A stretch of 64,000 bases of DNA. Source: Amphiduros pacificus. Its lineage: Eukaryota; Annelida; Polychaeta; Phyllodocida; Hesionidae. A program made the position numbers and the translations under genes. The notes under the pieces were generated by a model. The model was not told where the DNA came from. It made no database searches and saw nothing but the letters and a program-made list of their open reading frames with translations. This document shows positions 1 through 10,598 of this stretch, one piece after another (position 1 is the stretch's first letter; every line of letters starts with the position of its first letter). The stretch is from assembly GCA_949316495.1 (NCBI GenBank), contig OX439001.1, forward strand, positions 52,986,556-53,050,555, written 5' to 3'.

Positions 1-1130
1 TCAAGTAGCATAATGGTATCATGACAGGACTAATATTACTATGTATTCACCCAAAATCTGAAAAAGTAAAATATTTGAAATAGATTTCTTTTTAAATTGA
101 AGCAATTTTTTAGCAAAACCACAAGAGATCAATTGATGGAATTTGATTTCAATTGTCTCAAATATCTTTGCTCACAATGTATATTATCAGGACAGGTGAC
201 CACATGACTGTTCACATGTTAGAATTTTGTTTTCAAAAATATTCTTTTGTTTGATAATTTTGAAGAAAGGAGTTTTGAAATTTGGAAGAAAAGAGTTTCG
301 AAATTTTACTCTTTTAAATAATCATAGGAGCCAATAATATTTATTGTTTGAAAGAATTGTTGCCATTTTAATTATTATTGAAATATTTAAGTGCTTAAAT
401 ATTAATTTCATCAATGATATGTCTCATACCTGGGAATATACTTTAACACCAGTACCCATAATGGATTTAACATTCTTTATCTACCATATGAGGGAACTAA
501 GACCCATGAATATAAAAATTAAAATAACAATGTTTTGGAGAATGTCAACAATAATGACATAATGTTTATTTTTGTTTTTTGTACACTTCTCATGATTTTC
601 CAGTAATTCTTTTTTTTTTGCATTCAAGACATTAATATCTTACATAATCATGATTCTCTCCTAATGACTATGGCTATATTATGTTCCATATAATATAAAT
701 ATTTGAAACAAACATAATTATTTATTTTTTTTGTATTTTTGGTTAACATCCCAGTTTTTTTTCAATCCTGTCCTAATTTTGATTTCTAGGTAATATCATA
801 CATACAGATGGTGAATTAGATATGTAAATTAATAACTTTAATTATCAAAAGTTATTCCTCTTTTAATGTCAACTTTGTTCTTTTACATGAAGACTACCTA
901 TTACCAATTTGACATAACCCATACATCTAATTCAGTTTTCAGTTTTAACATACTTCTTACAAATCAATTCTTACTGCTTGACTTTCAAAATTTTCGATCC
1001 ACTAGGTTTCTCTTGCATCTTGCTCATGTTGTGCTGGGAAAGGCATAAACATTAATATGATGGCTAAAATTCGGTAAACTGTTTACAGTTACATCAGTTA
1101 CACTTTAAATTTGTAAAATATTATTCATCT
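1..1130. other. AT-rich intergenic, no gene seen
   Basis: Very AT-rich sequence with short homopolymer runs. The only open frames are short, biased and match nothing I recognise. No repeat unit, tRNA or splice-bounded exon could be supported. Confidence 0.6.
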
Positions 1131-2010
1131 TCAGTCATCATTATCAATCTCTTTATATTCCTCAATTAAAAGTCCGAAATCTTCATTCGGACTAATGTCT
1201 GTTTGAAAATGGCCTTCAGTTAGTTTCTCAAATATTTCAATAGATGAAATAAGCATGGAATTTAACTGACACATTCTGCGTGATATCAGACACTTTTCCC
1301 CTGGGTTTATTTGGCCTGAATTTTGTCCTGTTGATGTCTATAGATTGTTGCATGTTATTCAGATACTGCTCCATTTCTCTCAAAATCAGTTCTTTTTCCT
1401 CCATAAGTCTGGTAATTTCTGACTGGACCACAATACCTTGTTTCTGTTTCAGTGTCAAGGTACTTTCTCCTAAAATATAGAGCAAAAACATAATTAGTAA
1501 ATCTATTTACAAAGTACTGCTTATACATGATATAGGAAAGAATTGGCAGTCAATGTCATTTCCTTTCTTGTAAATTGACACTCCCTTTCTTATAATCTAA
1601 GTAACATAAATGCATTAAAAATGGAAGTGAGGAAAAAATTGGCAAGAATATGACTGCCTTGTTTCAAGAGATGTTGACAGATGGGCATGAATATTCTGAA
1701 CACCAAGCTTGACCTTGATTTTTAACGCCTTGATACTTTAAGACATCTAGGAAATACCCTACACACTTGTAAAGGCCTAAAGGTAAAACAATCCACCCTT
1801 AACTATTCATCAAAATGAGGCGAGTGCCCTGATTTATACAGACCTGTTTCAGAAATAGCATCTGATATCCATGGCCAAATTGGGTCTTCTTCATCCATCA
1901 TATTCTTTGGTATAAAACGGTCCTCACTAAAGCGGTTGTATTGCTCACATTTTTGTGTCAGTCGAGATTTCTCCTCACTCATTTTCTTCCTTAAGCGGTG
2001 TCTTATTTTT
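1131..2010 (-). pseudogene. Decayed duplicate of the last two exons of the neighbouring KDZ gene
   Basis: Two exon-like blocks repeat the last two exons of the KDZ gene that ends at 2174. The first (about 1844-2005) encodes RHRLRKKMSEEKSRL and DPIWPWI, matching KRHKLRKKMAEEKSRL and DPIWPWI in KDZ exon 18, and ends at a GT donor. The second starts after an acceptor near 1470 and encodes the coiled-coil stretch LKQKQGIVVQSEITRLMEEK, matching KDZ exon 19. The match to the C-terminal tail resumes in another frame (LTEGHFQTDISPNEDFGLLI against ATDGQF...SPNDIIQLLL) and stops at 1131-1133, so there is a frameshift within roughly 1230-1300. The two copies are well diverged at the protein level, so the duplication is old. 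It could be an alternative terminal exon pair, but the frameshift argues for decay. It could also be the tail of a second KDZ gene whose front has been lost. Confidence 0.65.
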
Positions 2011-2173
2011 GATGGATAAAGTTATATTCTTTAATTTCTTAGATGTAGGGTGGCAGAAATGTTGAGGATTTGTGATGTCTAACCATGACCATAACAAAGA
2101 GAAAACTATGAACCTTGTAGAATTGTCATTAACATAGGATCATGAGATTTCTGACATCAGGATAATTACATTA

Positions 2174-5100
2174 TCACTGTTCTTCCTGTTCTTCCTGATG
2201 CTCATCAGGGAAATAGGGAATTTCAAACTCCTCAAGTAATAATTGGATAATATCATTAGGACTGTTATCATCACCTGAGAACTGGCCATCTGTTGCCTCA
2301 AGGAAGAGGGTACGTGCAGAGCTGCATTGATCTGAAAGACGAGATGTCTCCTTGGCAAGAACAGCTTTTCTTCCTTCATGATGCAGGGACTTCAACTTTT
2401 CCATGTTTGCTTTGATTTTTTGTTGAAGATGAGTGATAAATTGTTCCATTTCTTTGAGGACAATAATCTTTTCCTCCTCCAGTCTCGCCACCAGTTCATA
2501 GTCATTGACAATCTTCTGCTTCTCCTTCAGACTCATGGTATCTAATAAGAATAAAAACGCATAGAATTGTACACATATTGTACACATATTGTCACATATT
2601 ATACACATATTGTCACATATCCAATTGTGTTGAATGAAAGGAATACTAATTGTTGGGTATAATTTTGTGTTTAATGAATGAAAAATATGATCTAATGGTC
2701 TGTGTAATGTTCAAATCTGGAGTAATGCATGTTGAGGAAGTGTATGGCCATTTATCCAGTTTGTCTTAAATGTTGCAATTTGTACCTCTCAAATCATCAG
2801 ATTGCAGAATCCATGGCCAAATTGGGTCTGCCATTGAAAGCATCTCATCAGGAATATATAGTCGAATATCATATATTGCAATATAACAGTTGAATGTCAT
2901 GCAATAATCTTGTAGGCGACTCTTTTCTTCAGCCATTTTCTTTCTCAGTTTATGTCTCTTTTTGTTGTGATCTGAAAAGAAATGAATACACTTAATAGCT
3001 AATTACATATATATTGGGCTTATATTTTCATTTAAGTATAAGAGTCAGGTCATCAGGGAATCAACCAGTCATTTGCATCTTTTCTCAGGTTTATGTCAGG
3101 TATGTATTCAATCCTCGTGCCCCCTCAGTTATGGCTAGCCAAACAGCCTCAGGCATTCAGTGTTAATTGTACTTAAACTTTTATGTATATTGCACAAATA
3201 GATGACAAACCTGCAGTTTTTTCAATGTTGAACTTCAGGCTCTGAATTGAGTTGTGTGAAAGCTCAATAACAGGTTGGAGGTTTAGACAGGCTCTTTCTG
3301 CAATAAGTTTTAAACCACGCCTCAGTAAGGCAGACTCCCCTTCATTATACCTACAAAAAATCCAAAATATCATGACAATGATATTTGACCCAAAAGGAAT
3401 TATTTATATGATCTTGATCTAAATTCACATTTTAATAAATGAAATAAGTAGTGGTCTACTTTTCAAGAAGGGCAGACTTCATTCTCAATTTCTCCTCCTT
3501 ATCAAGCTGGACAACTGCCTGCAGAATTGGTTGTCTTTGCAGTTTTCTTTCAGTATCATCGTAAACATCACATAATCCTATCATCTTCTCACAGTCTGTC
3601 AAGTCAGATTCAAAAAGAATGATTTTGTCCTGGTGGTCTATTTTCACAAAAAAGGAAACAAGAAAATAGATTAAGGCTGTTATCAAATGTATTTCTGTTA
3701 TTATCTAAAACATAGTGAATACAAATTTCAGAAAGCATTATAGATATTGATACCTGAAGCTATTTTCATGATTGTCTTTTTCCAAACGTTTACTTCGAAG
3801 CGTGTCAGGCCTGGTTTCAACTTGAGTTTCTCTTCTTCCAGTTTTTTTGAGGCCTGCCAAAACATTTTACCAATTTAGATTTTTTTCTCCTTAAAGGAAT
3901 GCAATTGCTTATCTTCTCTGGCTGTACATTAGACAAAATATTAAAAACAATGTTCTGTTTACTCTACAAATCCAAAAGTTTATGAGGTTTGTATTAAAGA
4001 ACAAGGAATGGTTTATACTAACTGTGACATATTTTGTAGCCAATGTGAAGTGCAATTTCTGAATTTTTTTGTAGTTCCAGTATAACACCATTTCAGTGAG
4101 CTCAGTCCTTCTTGCTGCAAGCAAAATAATTTCCATTAGCTATCATACTTAAAAACAAAATATCAGTCATTATCTATATTCTCCAGCATTGGCAAGGAAA
4201 TAACAGTTGAAAAAGTGTTCCTTTAAAAAAAATCTAATTACAAAAACCAAACAGGTGGATCACAGGACTCACCAGTCTTGGACATGTTTTTTGTACAGTG
4301 GCCAGCCAGGGAGAAGTAGGAGAAACAGTTCAGACTCTTCTCCTGAGAAAAAACCAGCACCTTCCTGTGATCTCCCTCCAAATGTTGTCTACATAATGAA
4401 ATAATGGAATATCATGTAAGCCTAAACTGTATCAACACAATGATGAAACATGCCAGCACAGCTATAAACCTAAGATTAAAATAAGCAAATATCATGTCAT
4501 ACATAATGCTATTTTGAATGGATTGTAGCATGGTACAGTATTGACTTAACATAATATTCAATTTTATTGTACTTGCCTGACAGGCCCAAGAGTGGGTTTT
4601 TCCATGCATAGTCCCCAGGTATGGTTTTATATTTTTCAGTGCTTGGAGAGATTTATCTTTGTTTGTCTTTAAAACTCTCAGCAACCACGGGTAAAATCTA
4701 CATATCACATCCTGTGAAACAAAGTTCAATTCATAGCCTTTCTTGATGAGGTCAACCAGGAGATAGAGGGGATAGGCAAAGATCTCTCCCCTGTACATGT
4801 TCAAACCTGTAAATTCCATAGACAAAATCCTGTAAGCATAACTTAGAAATTTAGAAAGGCCAATGAAATATATAAACTTATACCAATGACAATAATACAC
4901 TTTTGCTGTGAAGAATAAATTGATGCCCGGATACATGACATGTGGGGTGCACCCACAAGTCATTAATACACCCCACAAATGTTTAAGAAACTCCCAAAAT
5001 CGATTAACCCACCCCCCCAAGTGACTGTGCAGGAGAACTGACGGACATACAGATGGGCAGACAGATGTATGGATGGTTGGTGATATCTTAGTTTTGCTGT

Positions 5101-8100
5101 CAACTGTCACAGGTGACACAAAAAAGTCATGCACATGAATGCTTACCTGTCAAGAAAATACAGTGCATGCAAACTGCAACACAGGTTGCAGTTTCATCTA
5201 GATTTTTGAAAGATCTCCCAGTCACCCTTGCAGCCTGATAATGGCTTTGGCCACAGGAATCCCCTGATGTCTAATAATAATAATAATGAATTATTTGTGT
5301 AGCGCATACACCGAGTAAAACTTGCTCGCATCACTTAAAAATTGTCTACATAATTAAAATATTGCCAATTTATATAAATATGCTAGACCCCCTGGACTTC
5401 TATGAATTGTCAACATTTTGTTAATCTTGTTTGAATTAGTTCAGTCAAGCTAAAGAGGCTATTGTTGATATTATTAATTGCAAGGCCTCAACATGGTGTA
5501 TATGTGGAAAAAGACCATGTCTCCCACCCCACAAGCTATGACAAGCTATGTTCCTTTATACCAGTATTATTGATGAAATTTACAAAAACATTCACTTGAT
5601 TGTCTTCAGGTAAGAACTTTCCCTCACAGTAACTTGTATCAGGTTCGTAACTGTAAGTAACAAAACAAATAATTAGCAATTTCATTGTGCTATTATGAAG
5701 AGAAAATTGCAAAAGGAATAAAATAGTAATGGTAACTTGAAAGCAATTGTCTTGCTAAATTAAAAACAAGCTCTTACTACTTCTCCTTCATGAATTTGTA
5801 CGTCTTCGTATGATGTTGTGCTAAAAAAAATAGATAAATGAAAAAAGTATATATTTGGGAAAGAGAAGTCTCACAGTATGCTTTCCTATATTTTTTTAAT
5901 ATAAGATACATTCTCAAATCATGGAAGCAAGATCAAGATCTTTCCTTCATAAATGCAGCCACGTACATACCCTGTTGGCTCTAGATGAAATTTGTTCCAA
6001 AGAGGAGAGAAAGGATCGAACAGAAGTAGTTGGTTTTTCTTTCTTGAGAACATCAAACATTTCAATGACATCAGATGAAAAGATGTACATTCCTGAAATT
6101 TTGTTGTGTAAAGGAAAAATCAATTAACTAATTAATTCCAATAACATAAATTTCATAAATGATGGATAATCATTATAAATTTTGAAACATACGTGGACCA
6201 AGCGTTGAACTTCCTGGCCAAAATCCTGAATTGATGACATCTCCCAATGTAGGATTCACAGTAGTGCCAAGGCAAAAATGACATTGTAGTTTTGGCAAAT
6301 ATATGTCAAAGCGACCTAAATAATGAAATTAATAAAATGATGAGATATAATCGTCTTAAAATTGAGAATTGCTTTCCAGTTCTGTTGCTCTGCCTAAATC
6401 ATGATGATCAAATTTTTCTAAAATAATGTGGAATTATAAAGAGATTTTAAATTTGTACATACCCTTTAGTGTCACCAATATACATTTTCCAAGGGGTGAC
6501 ATTGTGAGTTGTTCTCCACATGCACATATTTCTTCAGTCAGTACAAGTAAAAAGAATTCTGAAACATTGATTTGTGCAATGACATGTCAGTTATGTAAGT
6601 GCCCTGTCCACACTGATACATTTATAACAGATACACAATCATATTGGTAAATTTACAATATAACTCATTCAAAGATTTGAAAAGGTTGTACATCAAAATA
6701 TATTGGGGCAAGCAAGATATCCATAGGGCAATCTAAATTTGATCTTAGCTCAATGTAAAGTCCCTGTCAAAATGCATGGGATTCAGACAGACACAATACA
6801 GATGCACACATGGACACTGCCTGCTTTACTGTCTCCCACAAAACTTTACTTTTACATAGGACAATGACCAGGAAATATACCTTGATGATATGGCAGGTTA
6901 TTGTTTTTTGGAAATAATCTTACCTTTATGAATAACTTCACTATCTGGGTCAATCACCTGACAAGGAGGTAAAGGGTCTAGAAACAGTTGTTTCATCTGG
7001 TAGCATTCGTGTTCTGGCTGTAGTTTGTGATTATAATAATCACATGATCCACATAACCTTTTCACAGAGCAGGATCTGCACCTAAAATGATAAAAACAAA
7101 TATTTGGGGTTTGTGTCATTTATGACAGATAAAAAAAGCAATTATCTTACATTATAGTGGCATTCAACAATTTGTACTCACATTACTTTTGCAGGGTAAG
7201 TGTCACACATTTGACACAGACCATGATACAGGACTTGTCTTCTTAAATATAAGTCAAATAATGTAGGTCGTATTTCTTTCCATTTAGTTTCCTCAAAATG
7301 ACGTCTTGTGATCCAATCTTTTTCTGGTTTTTTTGGCATGTCATGTTCACATTCCAAAAGTAGCTCTTTAAGGCGTTTTAGCAGGAAACCAGCTTTACAG
7401 TATAAAAAAATTAAATAAATTGATACAAATCACTAAAATCCAGGTCTTGCATCAATATCAATGGTGTCAAGATATTTTGGCATTTATCTTTTACAAACAT
7501 TACTTTTTAATGGGCATTGCATGACCTTAATGCATCAGTTTAAGATTATACATCCAAACACCTGGTCCACATTGTCTTGTCAAACTTAAAAAAATTAGCA
7601 AGCATCAAATTGGTCGTATTAACAAACCAAATCAAGTCACATAATTGGGTTTACATTATCATGATTATTGGTCAAACCTGAGTGTGGTTGAAATATATAT
7701 TCTTGAAAACTTACATCTGATGTCTTCATCCTCAGAAATATCAGAAACAACATACTCGTTGCATTGTTCAGTCACTCCTGTCTGTGCCACCATAATTGGA
7801 TTGGTAATCTCATGCTTGTCTTTGGAAAAAAAAATCAGAAATGTATATATTCATCAAGAGACATCATTTCATGGTCATGTTAATAATATGATAATTTCTT
7901 GACTTTCATTAATGCAATTGAGCAAGATTTTCATGAATCTCTGTTGCTCATATCTTGAACGAGTTACCAGAAATAAGCTTCCAATATCATTATCATACCT
8001 GTAGACTTTGCTTTCTGTGTGTTCTTTGCAACCTTTCTTGGAGGGGTTGCAGGGTTTAGACTGCCATACATGTCCCTTCCTGGTGCTGATCTCATTGATG

Positions 8101-9439
8101 GTTTGGTCATCTCAGAATTTGATCTTGCCTTTGTTGGTAGAGTTTGCTCAAATTTTGCAAGAACTTTTTTGAAGCCATCAGTCAGAAGTTGATCAGATTT
8201 GACAGAGGAACATCCTTTTCTAAAATAAAAATGAAAACAAAATGATTCTCATTATTAAAGACTGCATGCATCTTGATAATATTTGTTTTCAGATTTTGTT
8301 GTGAAGTACTCCACAACCTGAAAACAGCCCTCACAAACCTCTCTCAATGAAGCTCACATGCAAAAATAGTGTACATAAAATCTATCAGAATATTATATCT
8401 TAATTACAATGTAACAAGTTGCAGCCCAAGAGAATGTTGCAAAATGATGTCATTAAGCCAGAACAATGGGGACGTTAACCCCTAACGGACGAGAAGGACG
8501 ACAACCTCCACCACCGGCAACGGACGGGAGGGACGTTGACGTCCCCATTGTTCTGGCTTGATGACGTCATTTGTAACATTCTGAAGGGCTGCAACTTGTT
8601 ACAATGTAATCATGATAGTGACCTCAGACTGCCTTAATCATGAACATTTGCCCCAGCACTTCATTAAGCATATTGAATAACCATGGTTATAAATTTATTA
8701 ATTTAGTACACAGATGCACTAGTCCAGAAAAAAATTGGTTAGTCCTGCCAATCAACAAAATTTAGATGGGCTATTCCGTTAGGGGTTAATGTCCCTCCCA
8801 TCCGTTGCTGGTGATGGATATTGCAATTCTGCCCGTCCGTTTAATAATTAGGTTTAAATAGTGACCGAGGGAAAATATTGCAAAATCTGTTTGGCATTTA
8901 CTCTTTTTTCTGAGTTCATTTTCAAGCAAGCTAGAGGCATGTTCTTTACCTCAAAATGACCGTGAGAATTTGTACAAAATGAATTTGCATAACTTTTAGC
9001 TGTTAATTTAATTTTCTTGGTGCTACGTTATGATTCACGATGTAAAATTGGAAACGGAAATATTGCAAAAACTTTTCAATCCATGACATGTACTTTAGTT
9101 GATAACTTCATTTCTAAGCAAGCTAGAGACATGTTCTTTACACCAAAATGACTGTGTGAGTCTGTAGACGATGAATATGAATATCTTTAGCTGATAGTTG
9201 TGTTGTTTTGGTGCTACGTGACGATTCACGATGTAAAAACGGAAACGAAAATGTTGCCAAAACTGTTCAAACCATGACATGTACATGTACTTTAGTTGAT
9301 AACTTCATTTCATTGCATGCTGATTCATGATTCATAAATTTGAAGCCACCAATTTGACCAGTGACCAACATGAATAATTTGTTCTACATTCTTACCTTGT
9401 CTTGCACTGTTTCCTCCTGGTTTTACTTGGTTTGTACAT
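2174..9439 (-). CDS. KDZ-superfamily transposase-like protein, 19 exons, 896 residues
   Basis: RNase H-fold transposase family known from fungi and animals. My exons, high to low: 9396-9439, 7999-8219, 7715-7819, 7182-7392, 6924-7081, 6463-6531, 6193-6315, 5967-6092, 5781-5820, 5584-5650, 5147-5270, 4577-4806, 4273-4388, 4023-4107, 3754-3853, 3460-3637, 3211-3350, 2786-2971, 2174-2541. All 18 junctions keep frame, and a TAA lies in frame seven codons before the ATG. Domains: basic N-terminus; zinc cluster C183, C186, C195, C198, C204, C207, H212, H218/C220; further C249xC251 and C281xxC284. The KDZ core has CMH (422-424), NMYRGEIFAYPLYLL, SQDVICRFYPWL (D462), MHGKTHSWACQ, EGAGFFSGEESE (E523/E524), then ELTEMVLYWNYKKIQKL. 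The C-terminus is coiled-coil and ends acidic. Odd points: intron 12 is GC-AG (CAG|GCAAGT); exon 8 uses the second of two close GT donors, because the first leads to a stop; exon 14 uses the third of closely spaced AGs. It may be an active transposon or a domesticated host gene. I saw no terminal repeats. Family call firm, exact splice sites inferred. Confidence 0.85.
8403..8610. mobile_element. Near-palindromic fold-back MITE in KDZ intron 1
   Basis: The two ends are inverted copies: the left begins ATTACAATGTAACAAG and the reverse complement of the right begins ATTACATTGTAACAAG. The match continues through GTTGCAGCCC, an ATGTT block, GACGTCAT-like bases and AGCCAGAACAATGGGGACGT, so almost the whole 208 bp folds on itself around a short centre at about 8500. 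No coding capacity. A piece of the same sequence (TTAGGGGTTAATGTCC, CCGTTGCTGG) recurs at about 8775-8850. Confidence 0.75.
8865..9300. repeat. Two-copy tandem repeat of about 200 bp
   Basis: Blocks in the order AAGCAAGCTAGAG, CATGTTCTTTAC, CAAAATGAC, GGTGCTACGT, GATTCACGATGTAAAA, GGAAACG, CATGACATGTACTTTAG occur twice, about 190-200 bp apart. The copies differ by many substitutions and small indels. No coding signal. It lies in intron 1 of the KDZ gene. Confidence 0.7.
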
Positions 9440-10241
9440 GATTTTACAAAAGCATGCTTAAGTTCACATGCATGAAAATAATAATTTGATTGTGTGTTTG
9501 GTGTTTGGATTTTCAAATTCTCTCAAAATGGCAGCTCCCATGAACAGCTGATGGAAGAAAATAGGTCATGTCACACACAGGTCACTCTTGCTGAATTAGG
9601 TCAAGTGAGGGACCAGTCTTTAAACAAAAACAAATCTTATATAATTTCTATTATTAGATGAGAATCAATCAAATGAATCAAGAATATATAGACATTCTAT
9701 ACATTACATGTATGTTGTGTTGTTCCTAAAATATGCTCAACATTTACAAACTATCCAATTAAAAAATTCAAGTTGTGATATGCACTGAGAAATCAAAAAT
9801 TCACTTGTTCAAGCAATGCCTCATTTGTGAACTGCCAATTTAAATAGAACACAATGAAAATGTTATGAAGTATTTTTTAAAGATGAATATTGTAAATAAT
9901 TAGTGAATATGGAATATGTAAGGCTTATTTCAAAGGAGTTGGTGAATTAAAGAAAACAAATATTGCTTATTATTTTAGTTTTAAAACTTGTTTAAAACTT
10001 GTTTAAAACTTGTGCAAATTTGCAATAATACCAATATAATTTATTGTGTACACACAAAAAATCCTCGGTAAAGTGCATAGATGTTTAATTCCAACATTAA
10101 ATGTTCAATAATGCATGCTCCCAGTGTTCTACAAGAAAGAATACCGATATCCATTTTTAGGCAAATTGTAAGTAAGATATCGTTATCCTTTTTCTGGGTG
10201 AAGAACAGGTTGGAATAACAATGAGCAGGGTCGTGACACTG
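9440..10241. other. Intergenic, no gene seen
   Basis: This is the upstream side of the KDZ gene. It is AT-rich, with a short GTTTAAAACTT tandem near 9980-10012. I could not place a promoter or an untranslated first exon with confidence. Confidence 0.5.
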
Positions 10242-10256
10242 AACACATCAAACAGG

Positions 10257-10573
10257 CCACGGGCCGTGGCGCAGTTGGTTAGAGCGCCAGCTTATTAGCA
10301 CCAGTTCCTCTGTGGTGATCCAAAGGTCCTGGGTTCGAACCCCGGCCGTGCCGGGATTGAACTCATGATACAATTTCCCACATGAGCTGAGGCCCATGCC
10401 TAAAGGGTTAACCCGTTGTCCTTGTAAATCTGTGACCGGGTGGGTTGTCATGTCAAGGACCTGCGACATGACAATTCAGTGAGGCAGCACTATATCTGCT
10501 ACAAGTAGGTCTCATCACGAAATGACGGAAATAATGTTGAAAGTGATGTAAAGCCCCAAACAAACAAAACAAA
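10257..10573 (+). mobile_element. tRNA-derived SINE, full length with target-site duplication
   Basis: The head looks like a tRNA gene with an A box (TGGCGCAGTTGG) and a B box (GGTTCGAACCCC). A conserved body follows (GTGACCGGGTGGGTTGTCATG, then CAGTGAGGCAGCACTATATC), and then a tail GATGTAAAGCCCCAAACAAA. The 15-bp duplication AACACATCAAACAGG flanks it at 10242-10256 and 10574-10588, proving an LINE-type insertion. Further copies are at 35111-35418, 36289-36527 and, broken, at about 18676-18726. Confidence 0.9.
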
Positions 10574-10598
10574 AACACATCAAACAGGTTGAGTCTAT

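Noticed and set aside
4412-5134. Single 240-residue gene on the minus strand
   Set aside because: Only the middle (4577-4806) has family motifs; the rest is intron read-through. It is KDZ exon 12.
10260-10345. Functional tRNA gene
   Set aside because: A and B boxes are present, but the head is continuous with the SINE body and tail, is flanked by SINE target duplications, and has an oversized middle. It is a tRNA-derived SINE head.
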